A stretch of 64,000 nucleotides of DNA from Emticicia sp. BO119 (GTDB lineage: Bacteria; Bacteroidota; Bacteroidia; Cytophagales; Spirosomataceae). The stretch covers positions 186,001 through 250,000 of the forward strand of contig NZ_JACETV010000004.1 in NCBI RefSeq assembly GCF_013912375.1. Direction: 5' to 3'. Numbering within the stretch: the stretch's first letter is position 1; each line of letters starts with the position of its first letter. A model generated the notes under the pieces. The model searched no databases. It was given only the letters and a program-made list of their open reading frames with translations, and had not been told where the DNA came from. A program made the position numbers and the translations under genes. This document shows positions 35,317 to 45,595 of the stretch, one piece after another.

Positions 35317-36546
35317 TTATTTACCTAATTTGATTTTCAGGTTTTGGTCTAATGCTTCCAAAAACTCTTCTGTATATAGGTAATGTTCGCCATGGCTTAC
35401 TTTATTGCCATGAATACAAACTGCTAAATCTTTCGTCATTTTGCCTGACTCAACCGTTTCAACGCATACCTGCTCTAAAGCCTGACAGAAGTCGATTAAC
35501 TCCTGATTACCATCTTTTTTACCACGGAATTCCAAGCCACGAGTCCATGCAAAGATAGAAGCAATCGGGTTAGTAGACGTTGGTTTACCTGCCTGGTGGT
35601 CACGGTAGTGGCGTGTTACTGTTCCGTGAGCTGCTTCTGCTTCCATTGTTTCGCCATCTGGGGTAACCAATACAGAAGTCATTAAACCTAATGAACCGAA
35701 ACCTTGTGCTACTGAGTCAGACTGTACGTCGCCATCGTAGTTTTTACAAGCCCATACAAACGAACCATTCCATTTCAAAGCAGAAGCTACCATGTCGTCA
35801 ATCAGTCGGTGTTCGTAAACGATTCCCGCTTCTTCAAATTTGGCTTTGTAATCTGCCTGGTAGATTTCTTCAAAAATATCTTTGAAACGACCATCATATT
35901 TTTTCAGAATGGTGTTTTTAGTAGATAAATATAAAGGCCATTTTTTGTTCAGGGCAACATTGAAGCAAGAGTGTGCAAAACCACGGATTGATTCATCTGT
36001 GTTATACATACCCATTGCTACCCCACCTCCTTTGAAATTATATACATCAAATTCTTTTACAGTTCCATCGGCTCCTTCAAATTTCATAGTTAATTTACCC
36101 GGGCCATCTACTACGAAATCAGTTGCACGGTATTGGTCACCGAAAGCATGACGGCCTACGATGATTGGGGATGTCCAGTTAGAAACTAAACGAGGCACAT
36201 TCTGACAAACGATTGGCTCACGGAAAACAGTACCGTCAAGAATATTACGGATAGTACCATTAGGTGATTTCCACATTTGTTTCAGATTAAACTCTGTTAC
36301 ACGTGCTTCGTCAGGAGTAATAGTAGCACATTTAATACCCACACCATATTCTTTGATCGCATTTGCTGCATCGACGGTAACCTGATCGTTGGTTTCATCA
36401 CGGTATTCAACGCCAAGGTCATAATATTTAATATCTACATCAACATAAGGTAGAATCAATTTATCTTTAATAAAACGCCAGATGATTCGGGTCATCTCAT
36501 CACCGTCTAACTCAACAACGGGGTTTGCTACTTTAATCTTATTCAT
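35317..36546 (-). CDS. icd: NADP-dependent isocitrate dehydrogenase, eukaryote-like homodimeric type
   Basis: This 409-residue enzyme converts isocitrate to 2-oxoglutarate in the TCA cycle. It carries [12 protein letters not shown] at the N-terminus, the substrate loop [19 protein letters not shown] and [13 protein letters not shown]. The metal-binding aspartates lie in [19 protein letters not shown], with [12 protein letters not shown] near the C-terminus. The order matches the subclass shared with mammalian IDH1/2, and not the E. coli Icd or the 740-residue monomeric class. Cytosolic, single-gene transcript. Confidence 0.95.
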   Translation of the reverse strand: MNKIKVANPVVELDGDEMTRIIWRFIKDKLILPYVDVDIKYYDLGVEYRDETNDQVTVDAANAIKEYGVGIKCATITPDEARVTEFNLKQMWKSPNGTIRNILDGTVFREPIVCQNVPRLVSNWTSPIIVGRHAFGDQYRATDFVVDGPGKLTMKFEGADGTVKEFDVYNFKGGGVAMGMYNTDESIRGFAHSCFNVALNKKWPLYLSTKNTILKKYDGRFKDIFEEIYQADYKAKFEEAGIVYEHRLIDDMVASALKWNGSFVWACKNYDGDVQSDSVAQGFGSLGLMTSVLVTPDGETMEAEAAHGTVTRHYRDHQAGKPTSTNPIASIFAWTRGLEFRGKKDGNQELIDFCQALEQVCVETVESGKMTKDLAVCIHGNKVSHGEHYLYTEEFLEALDQNLKIKLGK

Positions 36547-36642
36547 GATTATTTGTTTAATTAATAAATGCGGTGTAAAGTTATAAACAGAATGTGAAAA
36601 AATTATTAATTAGGTCGAATTTTCTATTGAAAAGCATAAAAA

Positions 36643-36672
36643 AAGAGCCCCCAAACGGAAGCTCTTTTTAAC
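36643..36672 (-). terminator. Terminator of the TonB-dependent receptor gene
   Basis: AAAAAGAGC and GCTCTTTTT make a 9-bp stem around a 12-base loop, with a T-run on the minus strand. Confidence 0.8.
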
Positions 36673-36707
36673 TTAAACCAAAGAAAATTATGAAAATTAA
36701 TAAAATC

Positions 36708-39700
36708 TTATTTATTCAGAAGCTCATCAAAAGATAATGCTACATAGTACATTGAGCCTATAAGCGCACTACCATAAGCCTGAATATATGGTTTACCACC
36801 AATGTTTGTTCCTCCTAATTTAATAATAGACTTCATAGCCGGAAGCTTCATACTAACCTGTGCATCAAGGTTATTGATGGCCGGTACAGTAGTATTAGAG
36901 AAGAAAGTTGTTCCGGTAGTGGTAGGTTGATTAAAGCTGGCCTGCCACAAGAAAGCATTCTGATGTTTGAAATTGATGTTAAAACCGAATTTATCACCAC
37001 TACCAATTCTCTTACCAAAACCAAGATTGTAACGATAATCAGGAGTGTTGAAGCCTGCGTATTGTTGCTCGGCACTTGGTACAAATCTTTTCAGTTCATT
37101 ATTAGCTATATTGGCATTGATAAAGAAGCCTTTAGTTAAAGAATAGTTCAAGCCAAGAGCCCAGCCATTCACTTTAATTTTTTCGGAAGTATTTGCAGGT
37201 CTTGAATAGCCTAAACGGGTAGTTGCACTTGATACGCCAGACTCAATTGGTAAACCTGGACCCGCCGCAGCGGTAGGTACAACTACAGAAACACCACCGA
37301 TGAAGTTTCTATAGGTGCTGGTGTAGTAATAAGCATCAACAAAAAGTTTTTTGCCAATTAAGCCTTTATAACCAATCTCAACAGATTGAATACGCTCTGG
37401 TTGAAGCGTTTTTGCCGAATATTTAGGTAATGTTGCCAAAGCAAATGCTGGAGTAACTTGTTGAGTAACACCAGGCACATTGGCAACTAATACTTTTTGT
37501 AACTCAGCATTAAATGCTGCCTGGAAATTTGCAGCAATAGCACCCGGAAGTTGCGCGTCAATACCCGGTTGAAGGTTTTGCGCCAATGCGCCAGGCAGGG
37601 TTTGTGCCACGCCTGCCTGAATAGCTGCTGCTGCAGCTTCAGGCGGAATTTGTCCTGCCTGAACTGCCGCATTTACCTGTGCTGTAACTCCCGCAGTTAC
37701 TTGTTGCGTAATGGCAGCTGTAACTCCCGCAGTTACTTGTTGAAGAATAGCGGCGTTTACACCTGCCGTAATTGCGGGTGTTGCTTGTGCAGTAACCGCC
37801 TGTGTTGCATAAGCCTGTGCTTTAGCTACTACATCAGCAGTAATATATTTTAATGGGTTTGCCTGAAAGTCATTTAAAACAGCCAGAGAAATACCGTTGC
37901 TAAGGTTATATCTTGCATTAAATTCAGGTAAACCACCAATGAGTGTACCTGCAGGGGTTTTAAGGTCGATATATTGGTTTTGAGTAGTAGGAATTCTAAA
38001 GCCTGATTGATATGATAGTCGGATGTTATGGTCACCAAAAGAAGCTACCCCAGATACCCGAGGAGTGAATTGACCATCAAAGTTCTGGTTTTTATCATAC
38101 CTGATTGAGGCAGTAAGTTTGAAGTGATCGCCAAATAAACTTTTTGCAGCTTGTAAAAAAGCACCATATTCGTTGATATTGATGGTACCGTTTCTGCCAT
38201 CTTTTTGATCAGCAAACAGCGTTCCATTCGAGCGTAATTGATATACTCTGTAATTGGCTCCGGCCAAAAGGTCAATAAATTTAACCTGATTTTTGAAATT
38301 ATAAACGCCTTCAGTATGGTATAGATTGGTTTTATCTAAGAAAGCGCCACCTCCATCAACAATGGCTTTTTCCCTATATTTATCCAATAGGGCATCATAA
38401 GCAGCAGTTCCCGGTTGAGGCATACCCTGATCGGCGGCAGCACGAGCAGCCAAATGTGCCTGAGCCTCGGCTTGTCCGGCACTTCTTGCCTGCACAAATG
38501 CGCCCACATACGTACCAAACCATGTTTCATGAGGCTTAATTTCATTAAGCATATTAACAGCCGTTAATCCGGAAAAATAGGATTGACCCGAACGCTCCTG
38601 AGTTGTATAGGTTCTTAAGGTAAAATTATCACCTCTTAACTCTAATTTAGCCTGAGTCAGGTTAAAATTTCTTAAAGAATAGCGGCCTGTTCCTGTATAG
38701 GCGGTAGTTCCATATCCATAGTTTACCTGTCCTACCAACTCTACTTTCTCGTTAATTCTGTAATGCAATGCTACATTAGTTTTAAAACTCTTGGTATTAT
38801 AGTCAAGCATATCTCTTTCGAGGTAGCCAGTACGGCTGATATTCGTATTAGCAGGAATCAACCCGGCAGCTGCTGCAGGAAGTAAGCCTTTACCTATTAA
38901 GCCGGTTGCAACAGTAGTCATATTGGCCTGCACTTCATCACCATATACGTTCATCCCATCATAATCTGTATCTACACCAGCACCACGAGTACCATTTTCT
39001 AAACCACCCACGTTCAGGTTAGTATAATTGGTTGCTTCCCAGTCTTTAGCACCGATATAAGCCAGGTTTACTTTAAAGGCAAATTTATCATTAAATGCTT
39101 TAGCATAACGTAAAGACAAATCGTAGAAAGGAGTAGTAACTGTTTCTCTGTTAGAAGCGTTCATTACTCCGGTTTTTACAGTAGCACTTAAGCCCTGATA
39201 TAAGAATGGACTTTTACTGTTCATTAATATCAAACCGTTGATGGCATTAGGGCCGTATAGGGCAGATGCTGCGCCTGGTAATAGCTCTACGCTTTCAACG
39301 TCTAATTCAGGCATGCCTACTATATTATCAACAGGGAAATTTAGCCCTGGCGCCTGATTATCCATCCCATCAATCATCTGTACAGTACGGGGGTTTCCGG
39401 TTGCGCCGAATCCACGCATATTGATTGATTTGAATAATAAGCCCTGGGTTGTCATGTCTACACCTTTCATATTAGCAAGCGCATCATAGAAAGAAGGAGA
39501 AGTTGATTCGCGAATGGCACGAATATCCATTTTTTCAACGGCAACAGGCGATTTCATCACGGTCTCTTCCACCCGTGAGGCGGCTACTACTACTTCCTGA
39601 CCTAAGATGGCTTGTTCTTTCAGAGAAATGTTTATTGCAGCATTATTGCCCGAAACATTTACTTCCTGACTTTCATAACCCACCGACGTAATTAACAGCG

Positions 39701-39920
39701 TGAAAGGAGGGGGTGTTGAAGTGCTGAAAGAGAAATTTCCTTTAGTATCGGTAATAGTTCCGATTACTTTTCCTTTCACTTGTACACTTACTCCAATCAA
39801 TGGTTCTTTGGTAACGGCGTCTGTTATTGTACCGGAAACCTTGGTCTGAGCTAAGACCATTTGAGTGATAAAAAAGCAACAGATTCCGACCAACAATTTT
39901 TTTGCGGAAAGTTTGTACAT
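36708..39920 (-). CDS. TonB-dependent receptor with an Ala/Gln/Val/Thr-rich insertion
   Basis: The ATG at 39920 (MYKLSAKKLLVGICCFFITQ) gives a signal peptide; in-frame upstream ATGs at 39992 and 39968 do not. The 1070 residues comprise a CarboxypepD_reg-like domain (TKVSGTITDAVTKEPLIGVSV), a plug with VAVEKMDIRAIRES and NMRGFGATGNPRTVQMIDGMDNQAPG, and a C-terminal outer-membrane barrel. From about residue 690 to 830 lies a low-complexity stretch rich in QQVTAGVTA units. No SusD partner is adjacent. It is probably a non-glycan TBDT of unknown ligand. Confidence 0.93.
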   Translation of the reverse strand: MYKLSAKKLLVGICCFFITQMVLAQTKVSGTITDAVTKEPLIGVSVQVKGKVIGTITDTKGNFSFSTSTPPPFTLLITSVGYESQEVNVSGNNAAINISLKEQAILGQEVVVAASRVEETVMKSPVAVEKMDIRAIRESTSPSFYDALANMKGVDMTTQGLLFKSINMRGFGATGNPRTVQMIDGMDNQAPGLNFPVDNIVGMPELDVESVELLPGAASALYGPNAINGLILMNSKSPFLYQGLSATVKTGVMNASNRETVTTPFYDLSLRYAKAFNDKFAFKVNLAYIGAKDWEATNYTNLNVGGLENGTRGAGVDTDYDGMNVYGDEVQANMTTVATGLIGKGLLPAAAAGLIPANTNISRTGYLERDMLDYNTKSFKTNVALHYRINEKVELVGQVNYGYGTTAYTGTGRYSLRNFNLTQAKLELRGDNFTLRTYTTQERSGQSYFSGLTAVNMLNEIKPHETWFGTYVGAFVQARSAGQAEAQAHLAARAAADQGMPQPGTAAYDALLDKYREKAIVDGGGAFLDKTNLYHTEGVYNFKNQVKFIDLLAGANYRVYQLRSNGTLFADQKDGRNGTININEYGAFLQAAKSLFGDHFKLTASIRYDKNQNFDGQFTPRVSGVASFGDHNIRLSYQSGFRIPTTQNQYIDLKTPAGTLIGGLPEFNARYNLSNGISLAVLNDFQANPLKYITADVVAKAQAYATQAVTAQATPAITAGVNAAILQQVTAGVTAAITQQVTAGVTAQVNAAVQAGQIPPEAAAAAIQAGVAQTLPGALAQNLQPGIDAQLPGAIAANFQAAFNAELQKVLVANVPGVTQQVTPAFALATLPKYSAKTLQPERIQSVEIGYKGLIGKKLFVDAYYYTSTYRNFIGGVSVVVPTAAAGPGLPIESGVSSATTRLGYSRPANTSEKIKVNGWALGLNYSLTKGFFINANIANNELKRFVPSAEQQYAGFNTPDYRYNLGFGKRIGSGDKFGFNINFKHQNAFLWQASFNQPTTTGTTFFSNTTVPAINNLDAQVSMKLPAMKSIIKLGGTNIGGKPYIQAYGSALIGSMYYVALSFDELLNK
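37681..37742 (-). repeat. 26-bp direct repeats, 36-bp period, inside the TonB receptor gene
   Basis: GCTGTAACTCCCGCAGTTAC and the next TTGTTG occur at 37681-37706 and again, identically, at 37717-37742. The 36-base period is 12 codons. It encodes the QQVTAGVTA repeat of the receptor insertion and points to expansion by slippage or recombination. Confidence 0.85.
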
Positions 39921-40052
39921 GAGGGTATTGGTTAGTGGGTTAACAAAACGTAATTTTGTGTCAAACATAGAAAAGAAAACAATAATATGCAAGCATACTA
40001 TTGTTAGATTTTATAGAAATTTTACAATTTTACCAAAAAATAATCATATAAG

Positions 40053-41096
40053 ATGAGAAAAGTTTTTTTTTCATATTTATTTTTGTTTTTCACTTTGTCG
40101 GGGGTCTCTGTGCATGCCCAGAAGTACATAATTCTTAACTCCGGTTTTGATGCCACAAATGTGCCTCCAGTGCCAGATTATGCCCTAAAAGAGACTTGGG
40201 CGGCACTTCCGGATAAGGAAGATGCCGCGGATAAAATACCTTTGAACTCTAAGCTGAAAGATGGCCAGAAAGACGCCAGAGTCGATGTTTTTTTCTTGCA
40301 TCCGACTATTTATACTTACGCTCCCAAAAATCAGTATCTCTGGAATGCTGATGTACATGATGAAGAACTGAACACAATGGTTGATAATTCGACGATTCTG
40401 AATCAGGCGACTGCTTTCAATGGCTCAGGTAGGGTTTATGCTCCAAGATACCGACAGGCACACTACTATAGTTTTCTGACAAAAAATGCAGATGATAAGA
40501 AACAGGCATTAGATCTGGCCTATACTGATGTAAAATCAGCATTTGAGTATTATCTTCAACACTGGAATCAAGGCAGGCCAATCATTATCGCTTCGCACAG
40601 CCAGGGAACTGTTTTAGCCAAACGGCTGTTGAAAGAGTTTTTTGATGGCAAGCCTTTACAAAAGCAATTAGTAGAGGCATATCTGATAGGCATTGCTACA
40701 GCGCCCGATACCTTTGATAAAATTAAACCCAGCCAGTCGGCTGAAGAAACAGGTGGCTTTGTTTCATGGAATACTTTTGCCAGAGACTTTATTCCGCCTT
40801 ATTACAATGATGGTTTAGATAAAGCCATTTGCACTAACCCTCTTTCATGGAAACTGAATGAGGATTTTGTTTCAAAAAAAGAAAACAGAGGAGGAGTAGG
40901 CTTAAAATTTACCTTTGTGAAAGAAGCCGCAGATGCCCAGGTACATGAGGGGATTTTATGGATTAATAAACCTTATGTAAGAGGTCGGGCTTTTTTAAGA
41001 ACGAAGATATGGCATAGAGCAGATATAAACTTATTTTGGATGAATATCAGAGAAAACGTAGCTTTACGTACAGAAAGATACTTTAATCAACAATAA
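40053..41096 (+). CDS. DUF3089 family secreted protein (esterase-like)
   Basis: This 347-residue protein has a signal peptide (KVFFSYLFLFFTLSGVSVHAQ). The DUF3089 landmarks are VDVFFLHPTIYTYAPKNQ, APRYRQAHYYSF and the alpha/beta-hydrolase nucleophile elbow IIASHSQGTVLAKRLL (Ser in SHSQG). These proteins look like lipases or esterases, but the substrate is unknown. It is divergent from the TonB receptor, sharing a spacer of about 130 bases. No terminator was found before 41300. Confidence 0.88.
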   Translation: MRKVFFSYLFLFFTLSGVSVHAQKYIILNSGFDATNVPPVPDYALKETWAALPDKEDAADKIPLNSKLKDGQKDARVDVFFLHPTIYTYAPKNQYLWNADVHDEELNTMVDNSTILNQATAFNGSGRVYAPRYRQAHYYSFLTKNADDKKQALDLAYTDVKSAFEYYLQHWNQGRPIIIASHSQGTVLAKRLLKEFFDGKPLQKQLVEAYLIGIATAPDTFDKIKPSQSAEETGGFVSWNTFARDFIPPYYNDGLDKAICTNPLSWKLNEDFVSKKENRGGVGLKFTFVKEAADAQVHEGILWINKPYVRGRAFLRTKIWHRADINLFWMNIRENVALRTERYFNQQ

Positions 41097-41318
41097 AAAA
41101 ACATTTATTCACTTCATATAACAAATATCAATCTATTATTCATTAACATTTTCAATAATTATCCGGATACCAAATAGCTTTAAATCATTGGATTAAAATT
41201 TGCTTACTGAATTCTGATAATTCAACATTAATTAAAATTTTCGACTCATCGCACAGTACTTAAACCGCAGATGCTTAACAATCTGTGATAAGTGCATTTT
41301 AACATTGAAGCAGTATTA

Positions 41319-42386
41319 ATGAAAGATAATTACGTGATTATAATGGCAGGAGGCGTCGGAACAAGATTCTGGCCTTTTAGCCGTACTACCAATCCCAAAC
41401 AATTTCATGATGTTTTAGGAGTAGGTAAGACCATGATTCAGCAAACTGTTGAGCGTTTTGAAGGAATTTGTCCGCAGGAAAATATCTATATCGTTACAAG
41501 CGAAGAATACTACGATTTATGTAAGCAGCAATTACCGTATCTGTCAGACGATCAGATACTATTAGAGCCAAGCCGCAGAAATACAGCGCCTTGTATTGGC
41601 TATGCCTGCTATAAAATTGCTTCTAAAAACCCCAAAGCAAATATAGTAGTGGCGCCTGCCGATCATATTATTCTGAAAGAAGAAGAATTCAGAAAGAGAA
41701 TCAACATTGCGCTTCATTTTTCTGAAAAAAATGATGTATTAGTCACATTAGGTATTAAACCGACCCGCCCTGACACAGGCTATGGTTACATTCAGTTTAC
41801 GGAGTCGGAGGGTGATATTAAACGTGTACGGACTTTTACCGAAAAACCCAACTTAGAATGGGCTGTCAAGTTTATCGAGAGTGGCGAGTTTGTCTGGAAT
41901 GCAGGTATTTTTATCTGGAATGTACAAACCATAAAGAAAACCTTTGAAATGTTTTTGCCTGAAATGGCTGAGGCCTTCGAAGAAATCAAAAAGGAATTTT
42001 ATTCAGAACGCGAAGCAGAGGCACTCAAAAAGGCATATCCGCAATGTAAGAATATCTCGATTGATAATGGTGTGATGGAAAAAGCGGAAAATGTGTTCGT
42101 GGTGCTTTCTGATATTGGCTGGTCTGACTTAGGTACGTGGAAGTCATTGTATGATGTATCTGATAAGGATGAAAATCAGAATGTAATTGATGGCCAGACA
42201 CTATTATATGATACAAAAAACTGTATTATAAAAACCCCGGATGAAAGACTCGTGGTTATTAATGGTTTAAACGGGTACATTGTGGCCGAATACGATAACG
42301 TATTGATGATCTGTAAAAAAGAAGATGAGCAAAAGGTTAAAGAATTTGTAGCTGCCGCCGGAAATAAAGGGAAGGATTTTGTATAG
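41319..42386 (+). CDS. manC: Mannose-1-phosphate guanylyltransferase
   Basis: Starting at the ATG of MKDNYVIIMAGGVGTR, this 355-residue nucleotidyltransferase has the GDP-mannose pyrophosphorylase signature GGVGTRFWPFSRTTNPKQF, then EPSRRNTAPCIGYA, FTEKPNLEWAVKF and FVWNAGIF. It makes GDP-mannose from mannose-1-phosphate and GTP for surface glycans. The short form lacks the C-terminal isomerase domain of bifunctional enzymes. An in-frame GTG 27 bases upstream is a possible but less likely start. The next gene begins 8 bases later. Confidence 0.93.
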   Translation: MKDNYVIIMAGGVGTRFWPFSRTTNPKQFHDVLGVGKTMIQQTVERFEGICPQENIYIVTSEEYYDLCKQQLPYLSDDQILLEPSRRNTAPCIGYACYKIASKNPKANIVVAPADHIILKEEEFRKRINIALHFSEKNDVLVTLGIKPTRPDTGYGYIQFTESEGDIKRVRTFTEKPNLEWAVKFIESGEFVWNAGIFIWNVQTIKKTFEMFLPEMAEAFEEIKKEFYSEREAEALKKAYPQCKNISIDNGVMEKAENVFVVLSDIGWSDLGTWKSLYDVSDKDENQNVIDGQTLLYDTKNCIIKTPDERLVVINGLNGYIVAEYDNVLMICKKEDEQKVKEFVAAAGNKGKDFV

Positions 42387-42394
42387 ATTTGATT

Positions 42395-42967
42395 ATGAAA
42401 AAAAATAGTATCTGGATAATAGGGGTGTTTCTGACACAATTCGGGTGTTCAAACGTGCAACGTATGGATACAACCGAAGTAAAAGAAGAAATGGAAGGAC
42501 ATAAAATCAGGCGGATTTCTCCTGCCCGGATTATGGAACAAGTAGAGGTTTTAGGTAGTAAAATAACTATTATACTTACTAAGGATTTTGAAAAGCAGAT
42601 GAAGGATGCTTCACCGAATCGTACTGAGGAAATCTGCGCTTTGAAAAATATGCAGGTGATAGATTCTCTATCAAAAAAATATAAACTCACGATTCGCTTG
42701 TTAGGTCAACCAGATATCGGGAGTAATAATAGTTTATATCTTAAAGAGAAAGAAGTATTAGAGGCTTATGCCGATAATGCCATGCAAAAATTGCCTTTAA
42801 GCAACAATATACAGAGTATAGATGATTCACTTTTTGTTTATACTGCCCCTATTGGTGTTGACAAAGGCGTTGGGAAATTGTGTTTTAGTGATGATTCTGG
42901 TTTTGCTATCTGGAGTATTGTTCTGAAGAAAGCAGAAGTTATTAAAAGTATCGGGTCTGAAAAATAG
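42395..42967 (+). CDS. Hypothetical lipoprotein, 190 aa
   Basis: The ATG at 42395 gives MKKNSIWIIGVFLTQFGCSN, a lipoprotein signal with lipobox QFGC and Cys18; an in-frame TTG at 42389 is less likely. The body contains a Cys and helical pattern (EEICALKNMQVIDSLSKKYK, then NSLYLKEKEVLEAY) that loosely recalls Tll0287/DUF3365-type sensor domains, but the resemblance is weak. It is 8 bases after manC, so probably the same transcript; a functional link to mannose metabolism is not implied. Confidence 0.65.
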   Translation: MKKNSIWIIGVFLTQFGCSNVQRMDTTEVKEEMEGHKIRRISPARIMEQVEVLGSKITIILTKDFEKQMKDASPNRTEEICALKNMQVIDSLSKKYKLTIRLLGQPDIGSNNSLYLKEKEVLEAYADNAMQKLPLSNNIQSIDDSLFVYTAPIGVDKGVGKLCFSDDSGFAIWSIVLKKAEVIKSIGSEK

Positions 42968-42972
42968 AAAGA

Positions 42973-42998
42973 GAGCTACCAATCGTAAGTGGTAGCTC
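42973..42998. terminator. Bidirectional terminator
   Basis: GAGCTACCA and TGGTAGCTC form a 9-bp stem with an 8-base loop between convergent transcripts (lipoprotein gene and the second TonB receptor). T-runs are modest on both sides. Confidence 0.75.
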
Positions 42999-43042
42999 CT
43001 TTAACTAAAACAAAACTATAAAAAACCTAATTTTGAAAATCC

Positions 43043-45595
43043 TTAGTTGTTCATATTATTACTTTCTCCCGCTTTCACATCATCATTCTTCACCGATTTT
43101 GTTTTCTTCTGCTCAACCATTCTCATATTGCCAATTTTGTAGCTGAAAGTAAGGCGTACATTTTGATTGTAAATATTGTTGATATTGGTCTGACTGAACT
43201 GAGCGGTGTTCAATGTCGACTTCATTACTATTCCACCAAAGAAGTTTTCTGTAGCTAACCCAAGACTTCCTTTCTTATTTTTGAAATCTTTTCTGAAACC
43301 AACCGAGTACATATAGAAACTACCTTGTGTTCCTTGCAATTGCACTTGTCTGCCTCTGAAGAAACTAAAAGCCTGGATACCCCAACCGTTTTTAAGTTGT
43401 ATCTGTGACTGAAGGCGTCCACCAATTACTACTCCTGTATTGCTTGTCAAGAAAGATTGCCCGTCAGCACCCCGTACTTGTCCTTCCAGATAGTTATAAT
43501 ATACATCAATACCTCCGTTTACTGACCATTTTGGTGTGATAGTGAAATTACCAAATACATTAGAACCAAATACTTTTTGTGTACCGATATTCTGGAATGT
43601 GGTGATAATAGCACCTACCAAAGTATCAGAAGGAGAACTCAGACGAAGAATTGAATTATTTGTCTGACGACCAAACACCGATGCATTCAGATATACTTTC
43701 TTGATGCTTGAACTGGCACTTAATTCAAAATTATCAGTTATTTCAGGGCGTAGACTTGGATTACCAATGGTAATGTTTTGTGGATTCGCCAGATTGAAGT
43801 TCGGATTCAACTGTTGTAAACCCGGGCGTTGAATGCGTTTGTTATAGGCCGCTTTCAAAGTTGTATTTCCAAAAGTCTTCGATACGTTTACACTTGGTAC
43901 AAGGTTACCATAAGCCGGAATATTAATATCTTTTATCTGATCTTGTGCATCAATTGTGGTATATTCATAACGAGCTCCTGCTTTGATGGTATATTTATTC
44001 TTTGTAGAATAAGTATATGACATATAACCAGAAGCAATATTTTGTGAATAATCTAATAAACCTGCCGGATTTCTGGCATCAGAGGCAAAATCACCCGTTG
44101 CACCTGCAACCAAATAACTGAAATCACTATTTACCTGACGGAAAATACCCTTCACACCTACTTCAAACATCTGATTTGTTTTAATTGGTGTCTGGAAATC
44201 AGTTTGTAATGTAACCTCCTGATTCACATTTCCGTTGATATTTTTCTGACGGCTTGCTAACATTCCTGATTCATTTAGCAAATCTGCCAGGAAATTATTT
44301 TTAAGGTTACTTTTACTATATTGGGTTGAAACAGACCATTCTTGTGAAGGTTTGAAAGTACGTATATAATCTAAATTAATATCAACAGAGTTTGACAAGT
44401 CTTTGCTATCTACATTCCTAAACGAGGTCGAATTAAATACGTTGTTAGTATAAAGATTTGTGGTATAGTCCTGACTTCTTATAAAATTACGGGTACCAAA
44501 GTTAATGCCTGCGGTTAATGCCTGATTTTTAGAAATATCGTAATCAAACCCTAAGTTGTAACGACCAAACAAACCATTATCAAAAGCGTCAGCTGTTTGT
44601 TTGGTTAATACAGTATTGCCATTTACTAATGTGCTTTGATTTAAAGAAGTAGCTGCTTTATTATAAAAAGCACGGCCACCGCCACCCATGGTTACACCTA
44701 ATTTACCTTTGCGGATACTACCATTCAAACCTAAGTTAGAGCCACGAATACCCACACCTGCATCCACATTCAATGTCAAACCCTGAATCGTGCTTTTCTT
44801 AGTAATGATATTGATAATACCACCAGAGCCTTCTGCATCATATCTTGCCGATGGAGAGGTAATTACCTCTACAGATTTGATTAAGTCAGATGGGATCATC
44901 TTAAGTGCATCAGCAATGCTACTTGCAATGATAGTAGAGGGTTTGTTATTGATTAAAACCTTAATATTAGATGTTCCGCGTAATGATACGTTACCGTCTA
45001 AATCAACTGTTAATAGAGGTACTTTACGTAGTACATCAGCAGCATCTCCACCCTTCGAAGTAATATCTTTTTCTGCATTATAAACCAATCGGTCAACTTT
45101 CTCCTCAATCATTGATTTTTCGGCTGTCACAGTTACTTCATCTAATTGCTTGGTACTTGTAGATAGCTTGATTACACCTAAATCAACATCTTTACCTTTT
45201 TCAACTTTAATATTATCGATGGTTTTATCAGCATAACCAATAAAAGTTATCACTAATTTATATTCACCTGGGGCTATCCTTGATAGAGTAAACTTGCCCT
45301 TTTCATCTGCCATTGTTCCGTCTACTACCTTATTTTCTTTATTATACAGTGCAACACTTGCAAATTCAACAGCGGTTGTTACGGCCTCATCAATTACAAA
45401 GCCTGTAATCTTCGAGTTACCTCTTGGGGCATTGCCTTCAAGATTTAAAGTTGGTGTTTGTTGTTGATTGCCCGGACGTCCATTTCCATCTCCTCTCTGG
45501 CCACCTCTACCGCCAGGGCCACCTCCGGGGAATTGTGCCATTACTGTAGTACCAACCAGGGCAAGCAAACTTAGAATAGTGATAAACTTTTTCAT
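43043..45595 (-). CDS. TonB-dependent receptor family protein (OMP beta-barrel), Gly-rich N-terminus
   Basis: This 850-residue protein has a signal peptide (MKKFITILSLLALVGTTVMA) and an exposed Gly/Arg/Gln-rich segment just after cleavage (FPGGGPGGRGGQRG onward). A CarboxypepD_reg-like domain (KITGFVIDEAVTTAVEFASV) precedes the plug (DRLVYNAEKDITSKGGDAAD; ARYDAEGSGGIINIITKK) and a long barrel. The pattern fits the OMP_b-brl_3 branch of TonB-dependent receptors. The C-terminal tail is highly charged (MRMVEQKKTKSVKNDDVKAG). No SusD is adjacent, so the ligand is unknown. It is divergent from the lytS gene. Confidence 0.9.
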   Translation of the reverse strand: MKKFITILSLLALVGTTVMAQFPGGGPGGRGGQRGDGNGRPGNQQQTPTLNLEGNAPRGNSKITGFVIDEAVTTAVEFASVALYNKENKVVDGTMADEKGKFTLSRIAPGEYKLVITFIGYADKTIDNIKVEKGKDVDLGVIKLSTSTKQLDEVTVTAEKSMIEEKVDRLVYNAEKDITSKGGDAADVLRKVPLLTVDLDGNVSLRGTSNIKVLINNKPSTIIASSIADALKMIPSDLIKSVEVITSPSARYDAEGSGGIINIITKKSTIQGLTLNVDAGVGIRGSNLGLNGSIRKGKLGVTMGGGGRAFYNKAATSLNQSTLVNGNTVLTKQTADAFDNGLFGRYNLGFDYDISKNQALTAGINFGTRNFIRSQDYTTNLYTNNVFNSTSFRNVDSKDLSNSVDINLDYIRTFKPSQEWSVSTQYSKSNLKNNFLADLLNESGMLASRQKNINGNVNQEVTLQTDFQTPIKTNQMFEVGVKGIFRQVNSDFSYLVAGATGDFASDARNPAGLLDYSQNIASGYMSYTYSTKNKYTIKAGARYEYTTIDAQDQIKDINIPAYGNLVPSVNVSKTFGNTTLKAAYNKRIQRPGLQQLNPNFNLANPQNITIGNPSLRPEITDNFELSASSSIKKVYLNASVFGRQTNNSILRLSSPSDTLVGAIITTFQNIGTQKVFGSNVFGNFTITPKWSVNGGIDVYYNYLEGQVRGADGQSFLTSNTGVVIGGRLQSQIQLKNGWGIQAFSFFRGRQVQLQGTQGSFYMYSVGFRKDFKNKKGSLGLATENFFGGIVMKSTLNTAQFSQTNINNIYNQNVRLTFSYKIGNMRMVEQKKTKSVKNDDVKAGESNNMNN

